Source of the DNA: Eremomyces bilateralis CBS 781.70 | Lineage: Eukaryota; Ascomycota; Dothideomycetes; Eremomycetales; Eremomycetaceae | Direction: 5' to 3' | Length of the DNA: 64,000 nt | Assembly (NCBI RefSeq): GCF_010015585.1 | Contig: NW_022985087.1 | Location: 323,841-387,840, forward strand | Part shown: positions 1-9,406 of the stretch, piece by piece | Layout: each line of letters opens with the position of its first letter | Position numbering within the stretch: position 1 is the first letter of the stretch | The notes under the pieces: generated by a model | What the model was told of the DNA's origin: nothing | The model's input: the letters and a program-made list of their open reading frames with translations, nothing else | The model's database searches: none | Translations under genes and position numbers: made by a program

Positions 1-369
1 CGAAAGAGAAGGACTGGTTGCTCTCTTGGTGGAGGTCTCATTACCATGAGTACCCACGTATGGCTGCAGCTGCCAGAGATTATTTGGCTATACCAGCATC
101 TGGGGTATCAGTCGAAAGACTGTTCAGTGGGGGAAGAGATCTCTTAGGAGTGCGGAGGAGCTCAATGAGTGCAGAGACTATGAGGCGTCTTATGATGCTG
201 CGAGATACATGGAAATAGCTTCAGAGATTTACGAATAATTACGAATAATTACGAATAATGCGAATATTATTCGTACGAATATTAGTAAGCGGAAATTCTA
301 AATTTTATTCGTATTCGACTACGAATATTCGTACGAATATTCGTAATCGAATATTCGTGTCCAGCCCTA
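1..369 (+). mobile_element. 3' end of a hAT-family DNA transposon (transposase C-terminus plus terminal repeat)
   Basis: The window opens inside this element. An open frame to 218 encodes the end of a hAT transposase: the C-terminal dimerisation domain with the motif YLAIPASGVSVERLFSGG, then a stop at 216-218. Next comes about 140 bp of AT-rich DNA full of short palindromes built on CGAATATTCG and TTCGTACGAA. It ends in GTCCAGCCCTA, the reverse complement of the TAGGGCTGGAC terminal repeat that many fungal hAT elements carry. The flanking eight bases (from about 370) would be the target duplication, but the other end lies outside the window. The visible reading frame has no internal stop, so the copy may be young. 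I cannot judge whether the whole element is intact. Confidence 0.85.
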
Positions 370-637
370 GTGGTGGTTGCCCTCTTGTCTTGCACATGCT
401 GAAATTTATCGGGTAAAATCTTCGAAGATAGAGATGCGAGCCGGATTGTCCTCCCGGCATTTGATGTCGGGAATATGGCGGGGAAGATGGAATGGTTCCA
501 CGACCTGACTGGACATCCTTACGGTCCCTGACGCGTCATATAGTATTATTCACCCTAACTTAATTATCGGTTTGTCTTTTAAGTTAATAAGCCCTTGAAC
601 ACGTAGACAGTCTCCTACCATCTTAAGCATTCTCATC
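370..637. other. intergenic, hAT junction to dioxygenase start
   Basis: This short stretch lies between the transposon end and the dioxygenase start codon and presumably holds that gene's promoter. I see no other gene in it. A hAT insertion this close may have replaced or altered upstream control sequence. Confidence 0.5.
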
Positions 638-1731
638 ATGGATCCCAAAGACGTCGAGGTTCCCCCATTGAAAGACCTCACCATTGACAACATCACGGAG
701 AATGTACATGCCATCAACTCAAGATGCGAAGATCCGCGCTTCAAGTATATCCTCGAACGAATTGTCACACATCTACATGATTTTGCAAGGGAGATCAGAC
801 TCAGTTTCAGTGAGTGGGAGGAGGGGATTAAGTTTCTCATCGAAGTTGGGCAGATAAGTTCCGCAACTCGCAATGTATTTCTATGATCTTACTTTCATAA
901 TATCCTTCAGGAGGCTAATGCATGATTAGGAATATATTTTGCTGTCCGACGTGCTAGGACTATCAATCTTGGTCGACAGTATCGACCATCCTAAACCGCC
1001 GGCCTCAACGGATGGCACTGTACTAGGCCCTTTCCATACTCATGATGCAGAACTCGCAGCACACGGTGCCAATATCACCCACGATGCGGATGGCCAACCT
1101 TGCCTTATACTATGCACCGTGAAAGACATGGCCGGCAACCCCATCGAGGACGTGAAGATCGACATTTGGGAGACTGACTCTCACGGGTTCTACGATGTCC
1201 AGCGACCAGGTAGGATAGAGCCGGATGGGCGGGCGGTATTGCAGAGCGCTGCCGACGGGTCGTTTTGGTTCAAAGCGATAGTCCCTGTGCCATATACGAT
1301 ACCGGACGATGGGCCGGTTGGGAAGCTGTTGAAGATCATGAAGCGACATGCATATCGACCAAGCCATATGCATTTCATGTTTGAGAAGCCGGGATATGAC
1401 CATCTCGTCACGTATGGTGTCCTGATAGAGTATGATACGCGTATGCTGACATCTATGTAGGTCTCTATTCCTTCGAGGAGATCCGTACGAGACCTCTGAT
1501 GCTGTATTCGGCGTTAAGGAGTCCTTACTCACCGATCTGGGAACTGTCAATCCTGAACAAGAAAAGACTTACGACGTGAAGGAAGGAAGCAAACTGATCA
1601 AATACGATTTTGTTTTGGTCACTGAGCAGGAGACAAGAGAATTGCGAGAAAAGAATGCAATGCAGGCGATGCAAAATCTAGGGTTACGGATGAAGATCTA
1701 CCATGGTCTGCCCGTTCCTGATGTAGACTAA
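638..1731 (+). CDS. intradiol ring-cleavage dioxygenase (hydroxyquinol/catechol 1,2-dioxygenase type)
   Basis: Exons 638-874, 930-1411 and 1461-1731 give 329 residues. The introns are 55 and 49 bp, and both junctions restore family-conserved text: ATRNEYILLSDVLG at the first and YDHLVTSLFLRGDPYETSDAVFGV at the second. The enzyme should cleave an ortho-diphenol between the hydroxyls to a cis,cis-muconate-type diacid in the cytosol, using non-haem Fe(III). The four iron ligands are visible: Tyr in HGFYDVQ, Tyr in VPYTIPDDGPVGK, and two His in RPSHMHF. The N-terminal helical dimerisation segment (residues about 30-90) is typical of the hydroxyquinol/catechol branch rather than protocatechuate 3,4-dioxygenase. 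Length is normal. No pathway partner lies beside it; the neighbour on the left is a hAT transposon. The exact substrate (hydroxyquinol, catechol or chlorocatechol) cannot be told from sequence alone. Confidence 0.9.
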
Positions 1732-1776
1732 CTTAGGATCTATATTTCAAGCAATGATATTTACCTTATGTCTTTT

Positions 1777-3210
1777 TCAAAGTCTCTCATTGTCCTGACT
1801 TTTGCCCTCGAAATACTTCAACAACGTGTTTCTTTGCGGAGGCGGCCCTTTCGATTTCTTTGGCGTGCCTCCACTCTTCCCCTCTTCCGCCGGCGGTTTC
1901 TCCCCTATCTTCATCGTCTTAATCAACCCCTCAAACACATCCTTATCCACAATCCCCCCACTGGCCTCCTTATGCCCTCGTGCGAAATTCTCCCCCAGCC
2001 TCGTTCTCAACTTCTCGTCATCGGCCTGATTTGCGTATTCCTCCAACAACTCAATCACATTCGGCGGCCGATCCCAGCCGCGCGCAGACTTCGCAACCCG
2101 ACATGAGAAATTCACCTTCCCCTCCAAATACCCGTCGTTGGCCACCATTATGATCTCCAATTTCTTCGCCGCAAGGAATCCTGCCCACCTCGTCGCGATT
2201 ATGGGATGCACTTGGCAAGGAGATCGGATCCGCAACACCGCGACGCGTCCATCCCGGCCGAATTTCGGCGGCGCATGTGTGCAACGTTCCACTTCCAAGC
2301 GAATCTCTTCCCTCGCAGCGCGCAATCTCGAATTCTGAAGGAGCTTCTTCAACCCGGCTACCGGGTCGTCAGTATCGCACGCTTGACGCAAGGCGTCCCA
2401 CGCTGATGACACGTCATACTCTGCGGTTCTGCGCGGGGCGTTCAATGCGGACACCGCCTCGTTGAGGGCTTTCTTCGAGTACCGCTTCAGCGGATCCGCC
2501 ATGTTTGGAAAGGGGGGTTCCCATTTCAGGTTCGTTCCTAGATCGCCGTGAGTGCCAATGATCGCGAGCCAGTCGCACTTGGATTCGACATCACTGTGCA
2601 ACGCTTCGCAGATGAGATAGGTGAGTAATGACGAGGTGGCCACGGGGGGCGAGTCGCAGGCAGTAACGTATGCGGCGCCAGTAGGAAAGTCGGATGGTGT
2701 GGTCTGGTGGTGATCGATGACAAGGGCCGTATGTGGTCTCGAAAGAAGAGGGGGCCCTACACGAGATCCGTGGTCCAAGACGAAGATATAGGATGGCTCA
2801 TAGGCGGCAACTGCTGCTAGTTCCACCTCGCTAAAGACATTATTGCCTTTCGAAAGAAGGTGCACCGAGATTCGATCTTGAGGCAGTCCAAGGAGCACCA
2901 ATGTGGTATATAAGATTGCGCCGGAAGTTAAGCCATCCGCATCCTTGTCAGGGACAAGGAGGGTATTTTGCTTCGAATTTGCGCTGGATTACAATCATCA
3001 GTTCTGCATACGCTCGAGTTCTCAGACATTTAGACGGGAATACCAATCAAGAATGATTTTCTGCGCATGGTGGATTTGCTCTCTTGGCGCCGGCCATATA
3101 GCCTGCCCCTTCGCGTCTCGTTGCTGAGGAGTAAGATGGTATGCTGGAATATCATGTTTCAAGCGTTTATTCGATGCATTATCCCGGACAAGAGGCGCCG
3201 ACCGCTTCAT
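1777..3210 (-). CDS. DHH-family phosphoesterase (RecJ-like) with a PIP-box-like tail
   Basis: Exons on the minus strand are 3210-3044 and 2983-1777, with a 60 bp intron, giving 457 residues. I chose the start at MKRSAP because fungal relatives begin with a similar basic leader; an in-frame ATG lies further upstream at 3276-3274. DHH motifs are in order: DKDADG near residue 67, LDHGS near 126 and IDHHQTTP near 146. These bind metal in RecJ and related nucleases and phosphodiesterases. A conserved aspartate and HGD segment (IIGTHGDLG) follows. The last 50 residues are a charged, proline-rich linker ending in QRNTLLKYF, which resembles a PCNA-binding box. A nuclear DNA- or nucleotide-processing role is inferred. 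The family is widespread in fungi, and I know of no firm function for this subgroup. Confidence 0.8.
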
Positions 3211-3705
3211 CTCTAACCGATCTACCATCAACTTCAAGATGGACCTGAATTTACTCCAACTCTGAGTCCGTATCATAACATCCTAGGCTTATACTGGCAA
3301 CGTAAATAGGGGACCGATTTCAACTGGGATTTATTATCTCTCGGTGTAAGAACTCATGACCGTAACATCGTTGTTAGTTACGTCCAAAACATTCACGTAA
3401 GACATGCGATCAGATGAATGTTGAAGACACGATGACGTAGGCTAAGCTTTCACTAAATTAGCGCCCCCGATTGACATGGCTCCAGACTCCTCAGTCCACC
3501 GCTCCGCTTCACTCCCCACTGAACAAGAAACAACGCCGACGACAAGCTAGGATGAGACTCTAGAGATAACTACAGTCATGTTGAACAGGCATTGTACATT
3601 CGAGTAAGCAACTCGTAGCGGCGTGAAACCAAAGATAAATATGCACATGATATAGCTCCACCGCTGCATCTAAGCCAAAAGTAGGGAAATCGGGGTATCA
3701 ATGCA
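3211..3705. other. intergenic, no gene seen
   Basis: AT-rich spacer between the start of the DHH gene and the end of the PPR gene. It should contain the DHH promoter and the 3' end of the PPR transcript. No ORF, repeat or RNA gene is convincing here. Confidence 0.6.
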
Positions 3706-6150
3706 TCATTCCTTGGATGGATCATGTACGTCTTCGGATTCTGCGTCCTGAAAACCTCTCGCCTCGGGATCCTCGACCCCATATTCCTGAACTTCGGAAC
3801 CTCGCGTCTCCATCTCCTCGACGAGCTGTCTCCCTCCGCCCTCGACCATGAGCCGGATGGTCTCATCCGTCACGGCAACCCCTTCCTTATCCATCGCATT
3901 TAGCGTATCGGCTGCGTACTTGAGATTGCCGCTGATGACGTAGGACGAGGCCAGGGTATTCCACGTCGTGACGTTAGGGCTGATCCCATGCTTCCCCATC
4001 AACATGAGAATCCGCGACGTGGCCTCGAAGTGGCGATGCTTCATGAAGGCGCGGAGGAGGATGTTGTAGGTGAAAACGTCGGGCTCGTACGGGCGGGGGC
4101 GCTTTTTCATGGGCCTGTCCACGTGATCCGGGATGACCAGCATCTGCCGCAGCTTCTGGTCGGACGCGAGTGGGGATGGCTCGCTGGGATCGTCAACACC
4201 CGCGATCCACGAATGGGCCTGCTCGCGGCCACCGCGCCGTCGACGGGTCATATCGGCGAGGATCTCGAGGCAGAGGTGCACAGTTTCCTGGCGGCGTCCA
4301 AAGGCGAACAGGAACAGGTTGTAGAGGGATGACCTATCCAATACCGAGGAGAAGATCTTGCTGTCTAAGCACAGGCTCTTGAAGCGGTTGTAGAGCGGGA
4401 CCAGTTCCCGAGGCGAGGCCATGAATGGTTTGCGAGACATGTACGCGTGAAGAACCGTCTTGATCGCATTGGTGGTGGGGAATATCAGCGACCCGTGGCG
4501 CGGAATGGTGTCCGGATCGGTCGAATCCTCATACACCCCCAGCTCATGTAGAATCTGGTCATCAAACATGGAGCCGTAGGTTTGCAGTGTCCCTTCGAGA
4601 GACACTTTGTGGCCCTCGGATTTGGAATATAAATAGAACGCCCGGAGGATATGGTCGGCCAGCCCTGGCGTCGCGTGGTTCCTTTGCATCTGGATCGCAT
4701 GGTCAAGGATGGCGTGTTTCAGTTCATGATCTGTGGTCCTCTGAAGACCGTACAGCATGGTCGCAACGGTGTAATGGTCGGGTTTGATGCCGACCTGGTA
4801 GTAGAGATCGAACAGCGTCTTGGCGGTCTCGATATCGCGTGCGCGAAACGCGTTGTAGAGGAGAACGTTGTAGTGGATGACGTTGAGCTGCAGGCCGAGA
4901 TCGACCATTTCCGCTACTAATCGGGTGTTCTGTTGGTATCCATCGGCTTGCTTCATGCTCTTATGTAGAATCGTGGTGCAGACTTTTTCGATCACTGTTT
5001 TTCTTTGCCCCCATTTTGGCATTCCGGCTGCAATGCGTAGAACACCCATAGCATCGTTGTACCGGCCGATTCGACCAAAGGCCGTGACCAGATGCATGAG
5101 CGTCTCGAAATGAAGAGACGCCACACCCCCCGCCCGCGATATCACGCCGACGAGTTGTTGTAATTGAGCCTCGTCGCTGTGTGTGAAAAGGATATAGTAC
5201 ACCTTCGCATCGATGTAATACCATTTGGTCGACCAGGCAGAGAACACCTCCATCACCACGGAGAAGACATTGGAAGGAAGTTTCTGCTCGTAGTTGGGAT
5301 ACTGTTCGAAGGCCGACGTCAGGATAGCCTTGAGCGCATCGGAGATAGGGTTGAAACTCCCGGTGACCGGCATGCATCGCATACCGACCAGGGCCTCCAG
5401 TGCAACCCGAGGGTCGTTCATAAGAAGTTGGAGCATAGTATTCGGCCACATGTGATACCTGTGAGCGGCAGGAACTTCGAGCCATGCGTCGGAAATGCCA
5501 CGGCGGTCGTGTCCACGGCTGAGGAGGTGCTCGACCCACATCGCAGTGTCGGGAGCCAGGGAGATCTGATGGAAATTCTCGTTCAAAAGAGTGGATGGAA
5601 CTCTTCCGGGGGGGGAATAAACGGTCGGGGCGCTGGAATCTGGAGCGGCATGCTCTTTCGCAGCTGGATCGGGGAACAGATCCTTCTCCACACTCGGAGT
5701 CCATGCCACGACCTTTTGATCGGCTGATGTTTCCGACATCGGCTGCGACGGCTCGGTTCTGATCGGCCCGTATATTCGAGGGAAGTTCTGGAGCCACACG
5801 TCGCAGTCGATCGCGATCTGCTCCCATTCACAGGCGTCATCACGTTGCGGTTCGCCATCTTGAATCAGGACCGATGGCTCGCTACGCTGGCGACCCCCCC
5901 ACAAATGCTCTCCGATCCCCGTCCGCAAAATGGGCGTGTATGTAGTCGTAGATTCTCGGTCGTGATCCGATGGCGACGGCGGGTCATCTTCCCGCGCGTC
6001 GACCGCGTCCGCGGTCCGCGGTTTCGGCCCTTGTTGGAAGCTGCGGATATGCGAACGTCGGAGATGGAGGTCCGCCCACCCGGGACCGCGGGGAGATCCT
6101 CGGAGCAAGGGTCGCCATGAAGTCACCCGTATCATACGACTTCGTAGCAT
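3706..6150 (-). CDS. pentatricopeptide repeat (PPR) protein, probably mitochondrial
   Basis: A single open frame of 814 residues; a second ATG five codons in (MIRVTSW) could also serve. The first 50 residues are rich in Arg and Ser and lack acidic residues (RGSPRGPGWADLHLRRS), which fits a mitochondrial targeting peptide. The rest is helical and holds several degenerate PPR units. The clearest are near residues 690-765, with the pattern VFTYNILLRAFMKHRHFEA and then PNVTTWNTLASSYV. Fungal PPR proteins bind organelle transcripts and control their processing, stability or translation. Family membership is well supported, but I cannot assign it to a named factor (Pet309/Cya5-like, Aep-like or other). 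Acidic linker segments such as DAREDDPPSPSDHD separate the leader from the repeats. Confidence 0.85.
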   Translation of the reverse strand: MLRSRMIRVTSWRPLLRGSPRGPGWADLHLRRSHIRSFQQGPKPRTADAVDAREDDPPSPSDHDRESTTTYTPILRTGIGEHLWGGRQRSEPSVLIQDGEPQRDDACEWEQIAIDCDVWLQNFPRIYGPIRTEPSQPMSETSADQKVVAWTPSVEKDLFPDPAAKEHAAPDSSAPTVYSPPGRVPSTLLNENFHQISLAPDTAMWVEHLLSRGHDRRGISDAWLEVPAAHRYHMWPNTMLQLLMNDPRVALEALVGMRCMPVTGSFNPISDALKAILTSAFEQYPNYEQKLPSNVFSVVMEVFSAWSTKWYYIDAKVYYILFTHSDEAQLQQLVGVISRAGGVASLHFETLMHLVTAFGRIGRYNDAMGVLRIAAGMPKWGQRKTVIEKVCTTILHKSMKQADGYQQNTRLVAEMVDLGLQLNVIHYNVLLYNAFRARDIETAKTLFDLYYQVGIKPDHYTVATMLYGLQRTTDHELKHAILDHAIQMQRNHATPGLADHILRAFYLYSKSEGHKVSLEGTLQTYGSMFDDQILHELGVYEDSTDPDTIPRHGSLIFPTTNAIKTVLHAYMSRKPFMASPRELVPLYNRFKSLCLDSKIFSSVLDRSSLYNLFLFAFGRRQETVHLCLEILADMTRRRRGGREQAHSWIAGVDDPSEPSPLASDQKLRQMLVIPDHVDRPMKKRPRPYEPDVFTYNILLRAFMKHRHFEATSRILMLMGKHGISPNVTTWNTLASSYVISGNLKYAADTLNAMDKEGVAVTDETIRLMVEGGGRQLVEEMETRGSEVQEYGVEDPEARGFQDAESEDVHDPSKE

Positions 6151-6557
6151 TAATGGGACGGGAGATGTCGTTCATCGGGGCAGCGGTTGGGGAGGATATG
6201 CATCGGGGGTCGTCGGCGGTGGCGCGTGGGCTCGTGGAGGTTCATCGGAAATGATCCATGGTTATCGTGATGGGAGGAAATGGCAATGCTAGGTTCGTCG
6301 CTACGATGGACGGTAAGAAATAATAAAATGGATCAATGGAAGGGGGCGTGTTGAGGATGAGATTTGCAATACTGCGAGTCGACGACTTTAGCAGAAATTT
6401 GCGCATTGACCACATGAGACCTCGAATTCCCCTGCAGCCAACAAATGTCCACGATATCAATATATCATCCTCGAGCTGTCGGGTAACAAAATACTTAATA
6501 CCATCCATCCCACCCGAACGAAACACTTAATATCATCTATCCCATCCAACCGCCGTC
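6151..6557. promoter_or_regulatory. divergent promoter between the PPR and cwf18 genes
   Basis: The two genes diverge from this 407 bp gap, which must hold both promoters. Short direct repeats such as ATATCAT and CCATCCCA sit just before the cwf18 start. I see no specific operator. ORFs here are non-coding shadows. Confidence 0.55.
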
Positions 6558-7178
6558 ATGCCCTCCAACGCCTCCCTAAAAGCCGCCGCCGACGAGCGCA
6601 AAGCCCGCCTCGCCCAACTCAAGTCCCTCAAACGCAAACAACCCCCCACCGACGACGATACCTCCACCCAACCACCTGCAAAATCCCCCCGACCTTCCAC
6701 CTCCCCACCCCCTACCGTCACCACCACCTACCTCTCAGGCCGCAACTACGACGCCTCCGCGCGCGGCCCGAAACTCGGCTTCGAACACGACCCGTCGGCC
6801 GCGCACGCGACGCTCGAGCAGAAAGCGTCAGCGCTTGCGGAAGAAGCACGGGCAGAGGCGGCGCGGGAGGCAGCGAGCGCGGAGAAGGCGTTGGATTTGT
6901 TTACATTACGGCCGCGGAAACCGAATGCGGATTTGAAACGGGAGTTGGATCGGAAGATGGAGGTGTTGGATGTGCGAACGGAGAATGCGGTGGCGAGGTT
7001 AATACGGGAGAGGATGGAGGAGGGGAGGAAGAAGGGGGGGAAGAAGGGGGAGATGGAGTTGGCGGGGGGGGCGTTGGATGGGGTGGGGCTAGTGGAGGCG
7101 ATGCATGTGAGGGAGAGGGAAGAGCGGGAGGATGAGAGGAGGGAGAAGGAGTTGGACGATATGGATGATGCTGGATAG
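6558..7178 (+). CDS. cwf18: Cwf18/CCDC12 pre-mRNA splicing factor
   Basis: An intronless 206-residue protein. It begins with a basic helix (LKAAADERKARLAQLKSLKRK), followed by a Pro/Thr-rich linker and then the family signature around LSGRNYDASARGPKLGF (the LKFRNY-type motif of Cwf18 proteins). The C-terminal half is a long charged helix with many Ala, Glu and Arg. Cwf18 (human CCDC12) is a small subunit associated with the Prp19/CDC5 complex of activated spliceosomes in the nucleus. The C-terminal stretch, with runs of Gly-Lys (RKKGGKKGEM) and Glu-Arg, lies in G-rich DNA and looks like slippage-driven variation. Length is slightly above the usual 150-180 residues, mostly from the linker and Gly/Lys-rich insert. 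Confidence 0.85.
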   Translation: MPSNASLKAAADERKARLAQLKSLKRKQPPTDDDTSTQPPAKSPRPSTSPPPTVTTTYLSGRNYDASARGPKLGFEHDPSAAHATLEQKASALAEEARAEAAREAASAEKALDLFTLRPRKPNADLKRELDRKMEVLDVRTENAVARLIRERMEEGRKKGGKKGEMELAGGALDGVGLVEAMHVREREEREDERREKELDDMDDAG

Positions 7179-7407
7179 TGTCCCGAATGTCCGGTTGGCA
7201 GGAAAGCATGGTCATCTCACGCAAAAACGCGTAGCCTTGATGTTTGGCGGAGGAATAAGGCCCGAAGGGGGTATCTCGATAAAGAAATGCTATCTACGCC
7301 CATTGTCGGCGTCTGAATGCCGAACGTGCAGCTGCCAATTTGCCGCCCACGATCTAAATATGTCTTTTGAAGCCTCAGAAATTCCCATGCAAACACCTAA
7401 CCAACAA

Positions 7408-8382
7408 TTAGTGCATTCCCCCGCGATTCATCGCCTGCGTTAGAGCAATCCGCCGACTGTACGGACTGAGGCTCCTTTCCTTCGGCGGAGGAGGTCTCGT
7501 GCCCTCTGGCTGTACCTGTCTTCCTGCTGGCTTATGGTACCGTTCCGGTGAATGCGCCTTATTGGTGCGTCGGACAGGACTTCTGGATAGACTCTCATCT
7601 CTTCGATCCCGCTCGGGCGCTTTCGGCCGGTGTCTCCCTCTCGACGCCGACCTCCGTCTGCGACTGTTACCCCTACTTCGCGAGCTGGAGCGGCGCCAAC
7701 TCCGGCGCTCCGAGTCACGCGACCTGCTTCGTCGTCGGCCACGGGAGTGCGGGCTGGTCGATGCGCGTCGTCGGCGTGTATTCCGGTCGTCGTGATGGGA
7801 CGACGGCGCAAGATCGTCGTCGGACGACATATGACCCGACGAGGAGCCACGTCTCCGTTTTCGATGCATGCGGTCGACGGAGGGGAACTTCGAGGGCCGC
7901 TGGGAGGTCATGTAATCGTCGGAGTCATGGCGGTTCGGCGAATGTGTCGGGGATCGAGATCGCGATTGGTTGGTGGAAATGGTGGAGACGGACGTCGCGG
8001 AGGATACGGACGGCGACCGCGATCGACGCTTTTCTTTGTGTGACTGTGGGCTACGAGATCGGTGTCGCGCTCTCTCCAACGCCTTCTGTGCAAGCTGTTC
8101 ATCCGCAACACCCTTCCTAAACCGCTATTAGTCATGGACGAGGCATCGATGATGGGAGGGCACATACTGCCGGAGACGCTCATTCGGCACGTCGCTCGAC
8201 AGCTTCGGGAGCAATTTCGGGTTCTGCAGTTGCTGAGTTCGCGATGGACGCGCTATGTACGGCCGATCGGCTGCCGATATGGTGCATTCATAGCTGTAAT
8301 GGCCGCGCTTCAGACATTTCTGGCATACGGTAGAGGGGGGAGCTTTCGATCTCGCGAACTGCGGTTGGCGGAATCGGTTCAT
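7408..8382 (-). CDS. CCHC zinc-knuckle protein with RS-rich tail
   Basis: Minus-strand exons 8382-8168 and 8116-7408 (51 bp intron) give 307 residues. One CCHC knuckle lies near residue 20 (CQKCLKRGHYSYEC). After the splice the text RQKGVADEQLAQKALERARHRSRS is continuous. The remaining 200 residues are dominated by Arg-Ser dipeptides, with segments such as RSRSRDSERRS and RRRSRSR. The layout (N-terminal zinc knuckle, RS tail) matches the ZCCHC10/SREK1IP1-like group, so an RNA-binding, splicing-linked nuclear role is inferred. The gene converges with cwf18, another splicing factor, 229 bp away. RS tails are usual targets of SR-protein kinases. I cannot name an experimentally studied orthologue. 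Confidence 0.8.
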
Positions 8383-9406
8383 TCAGTCGACTGTCGGCCA
8401 CCCCAGTAGGATTGACCTTAATCCCACGCGATCACGCTGGATGTTTGTTTGTTCAACGCCCACGGAGACCTGGTGACGATGGAGCCTCTGAGGCAGCTGC
8501 CAAGTGGGAACGAAGGGATAGGGAGATGGAGTGGTGGTTTGGATTGAAGGATGGGGTTGGGAAACAAGCCGTGGGTTAAATTGGACTGGCAAAACGAAGA
8601 GGGAGTCTTTATTCGGAGTGCACAAAGAAAGCGAAGTATTGTATATACTCAGTTCTGGCATTCAGATATTTACCACGTTCGAACTTCGAGGACTCCGACC
8701 AAAGACTGGGAGCATCAAGATGGAACCTTAACGTGATCAGTCAGCAAAGTGAGCAATCACGTGCGGAAAGGAGGGGAGTGGGAGTCACGTGCCGTTTGGA
8801 AGACGTCAATGAGGCCGGGAAAACTTTAATCCGAAGCTGTCACTGCCTCAGCGCCTGAGGCTCTTTTTCTCTCTCGCAGCGACTCTCCCTCCATCAGAAT
8901 CACAGACCATTGAAGTGTCTCGTAATTCCGTTCCACGAATTCCTATTCACCCCGATCCCTCTCACTGTGAGTCGGTGACCCAGACCTGTCAGACGGTTTG
9001 CCCGAATCATTTCTGTCCATTGTACAGTGAATCTGTTGAGTGGCTTTTGGCGTTGACCTTGGGACGGTACCGACCAGACACGCCCTGAGAGTGATCAGAC
9101 CCTTCACCCAACCAACCCTCCGAATTTCCTACGATTTGCACTCCAATGTTCTCTTTTTAAAAGTGCCTCGATAACCTCCGATCGGTCTATGACGGGATTT
9201 GCTTTCAAGATGTGCGGTGCTATGGATTTCGCTTTCATTTCCGTCGAGCTGCCTTTCGCTTGAGCTTCCGTTGCCGGTGCCCCCAAACTTCACCCTTTCA
9301 CTCCTTCCTCGTTTGCGGACCACTGCCAGATCTTGTCAGAGCTCTTTGACAGCATTAACATAGCGGTGTCCCCGAGATTCGATTACTTCGCTGGAAGCGT
9401 TCAAGA
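8383..9406. promoter_or_regulatory. divergent promoter and long 5' leader
   Basis: About 1 kb separates the zinc-knuckle gene (minus) from the R3H-SUZ gene (plus). The right half is C/T-rich (for example CTCTTTTTCTCTCTCGCAG near 8861-8880) and looks like a long transcribed leader. At 8845-8861 there is a perfect stem, GCCTCAG-CGC-CTGAGGC. No ORF here is convincing. Several short upstream ATGs could act as uORFs. Confidence 0.5.

Noticed and set aside
4961-5827. 288-codon minus-strand ORF overlapping the PPR gene
   Set aside because: It is a shifted frame of the 814-residue PPR protein, with Cys/Arg-rich nonsense composition.
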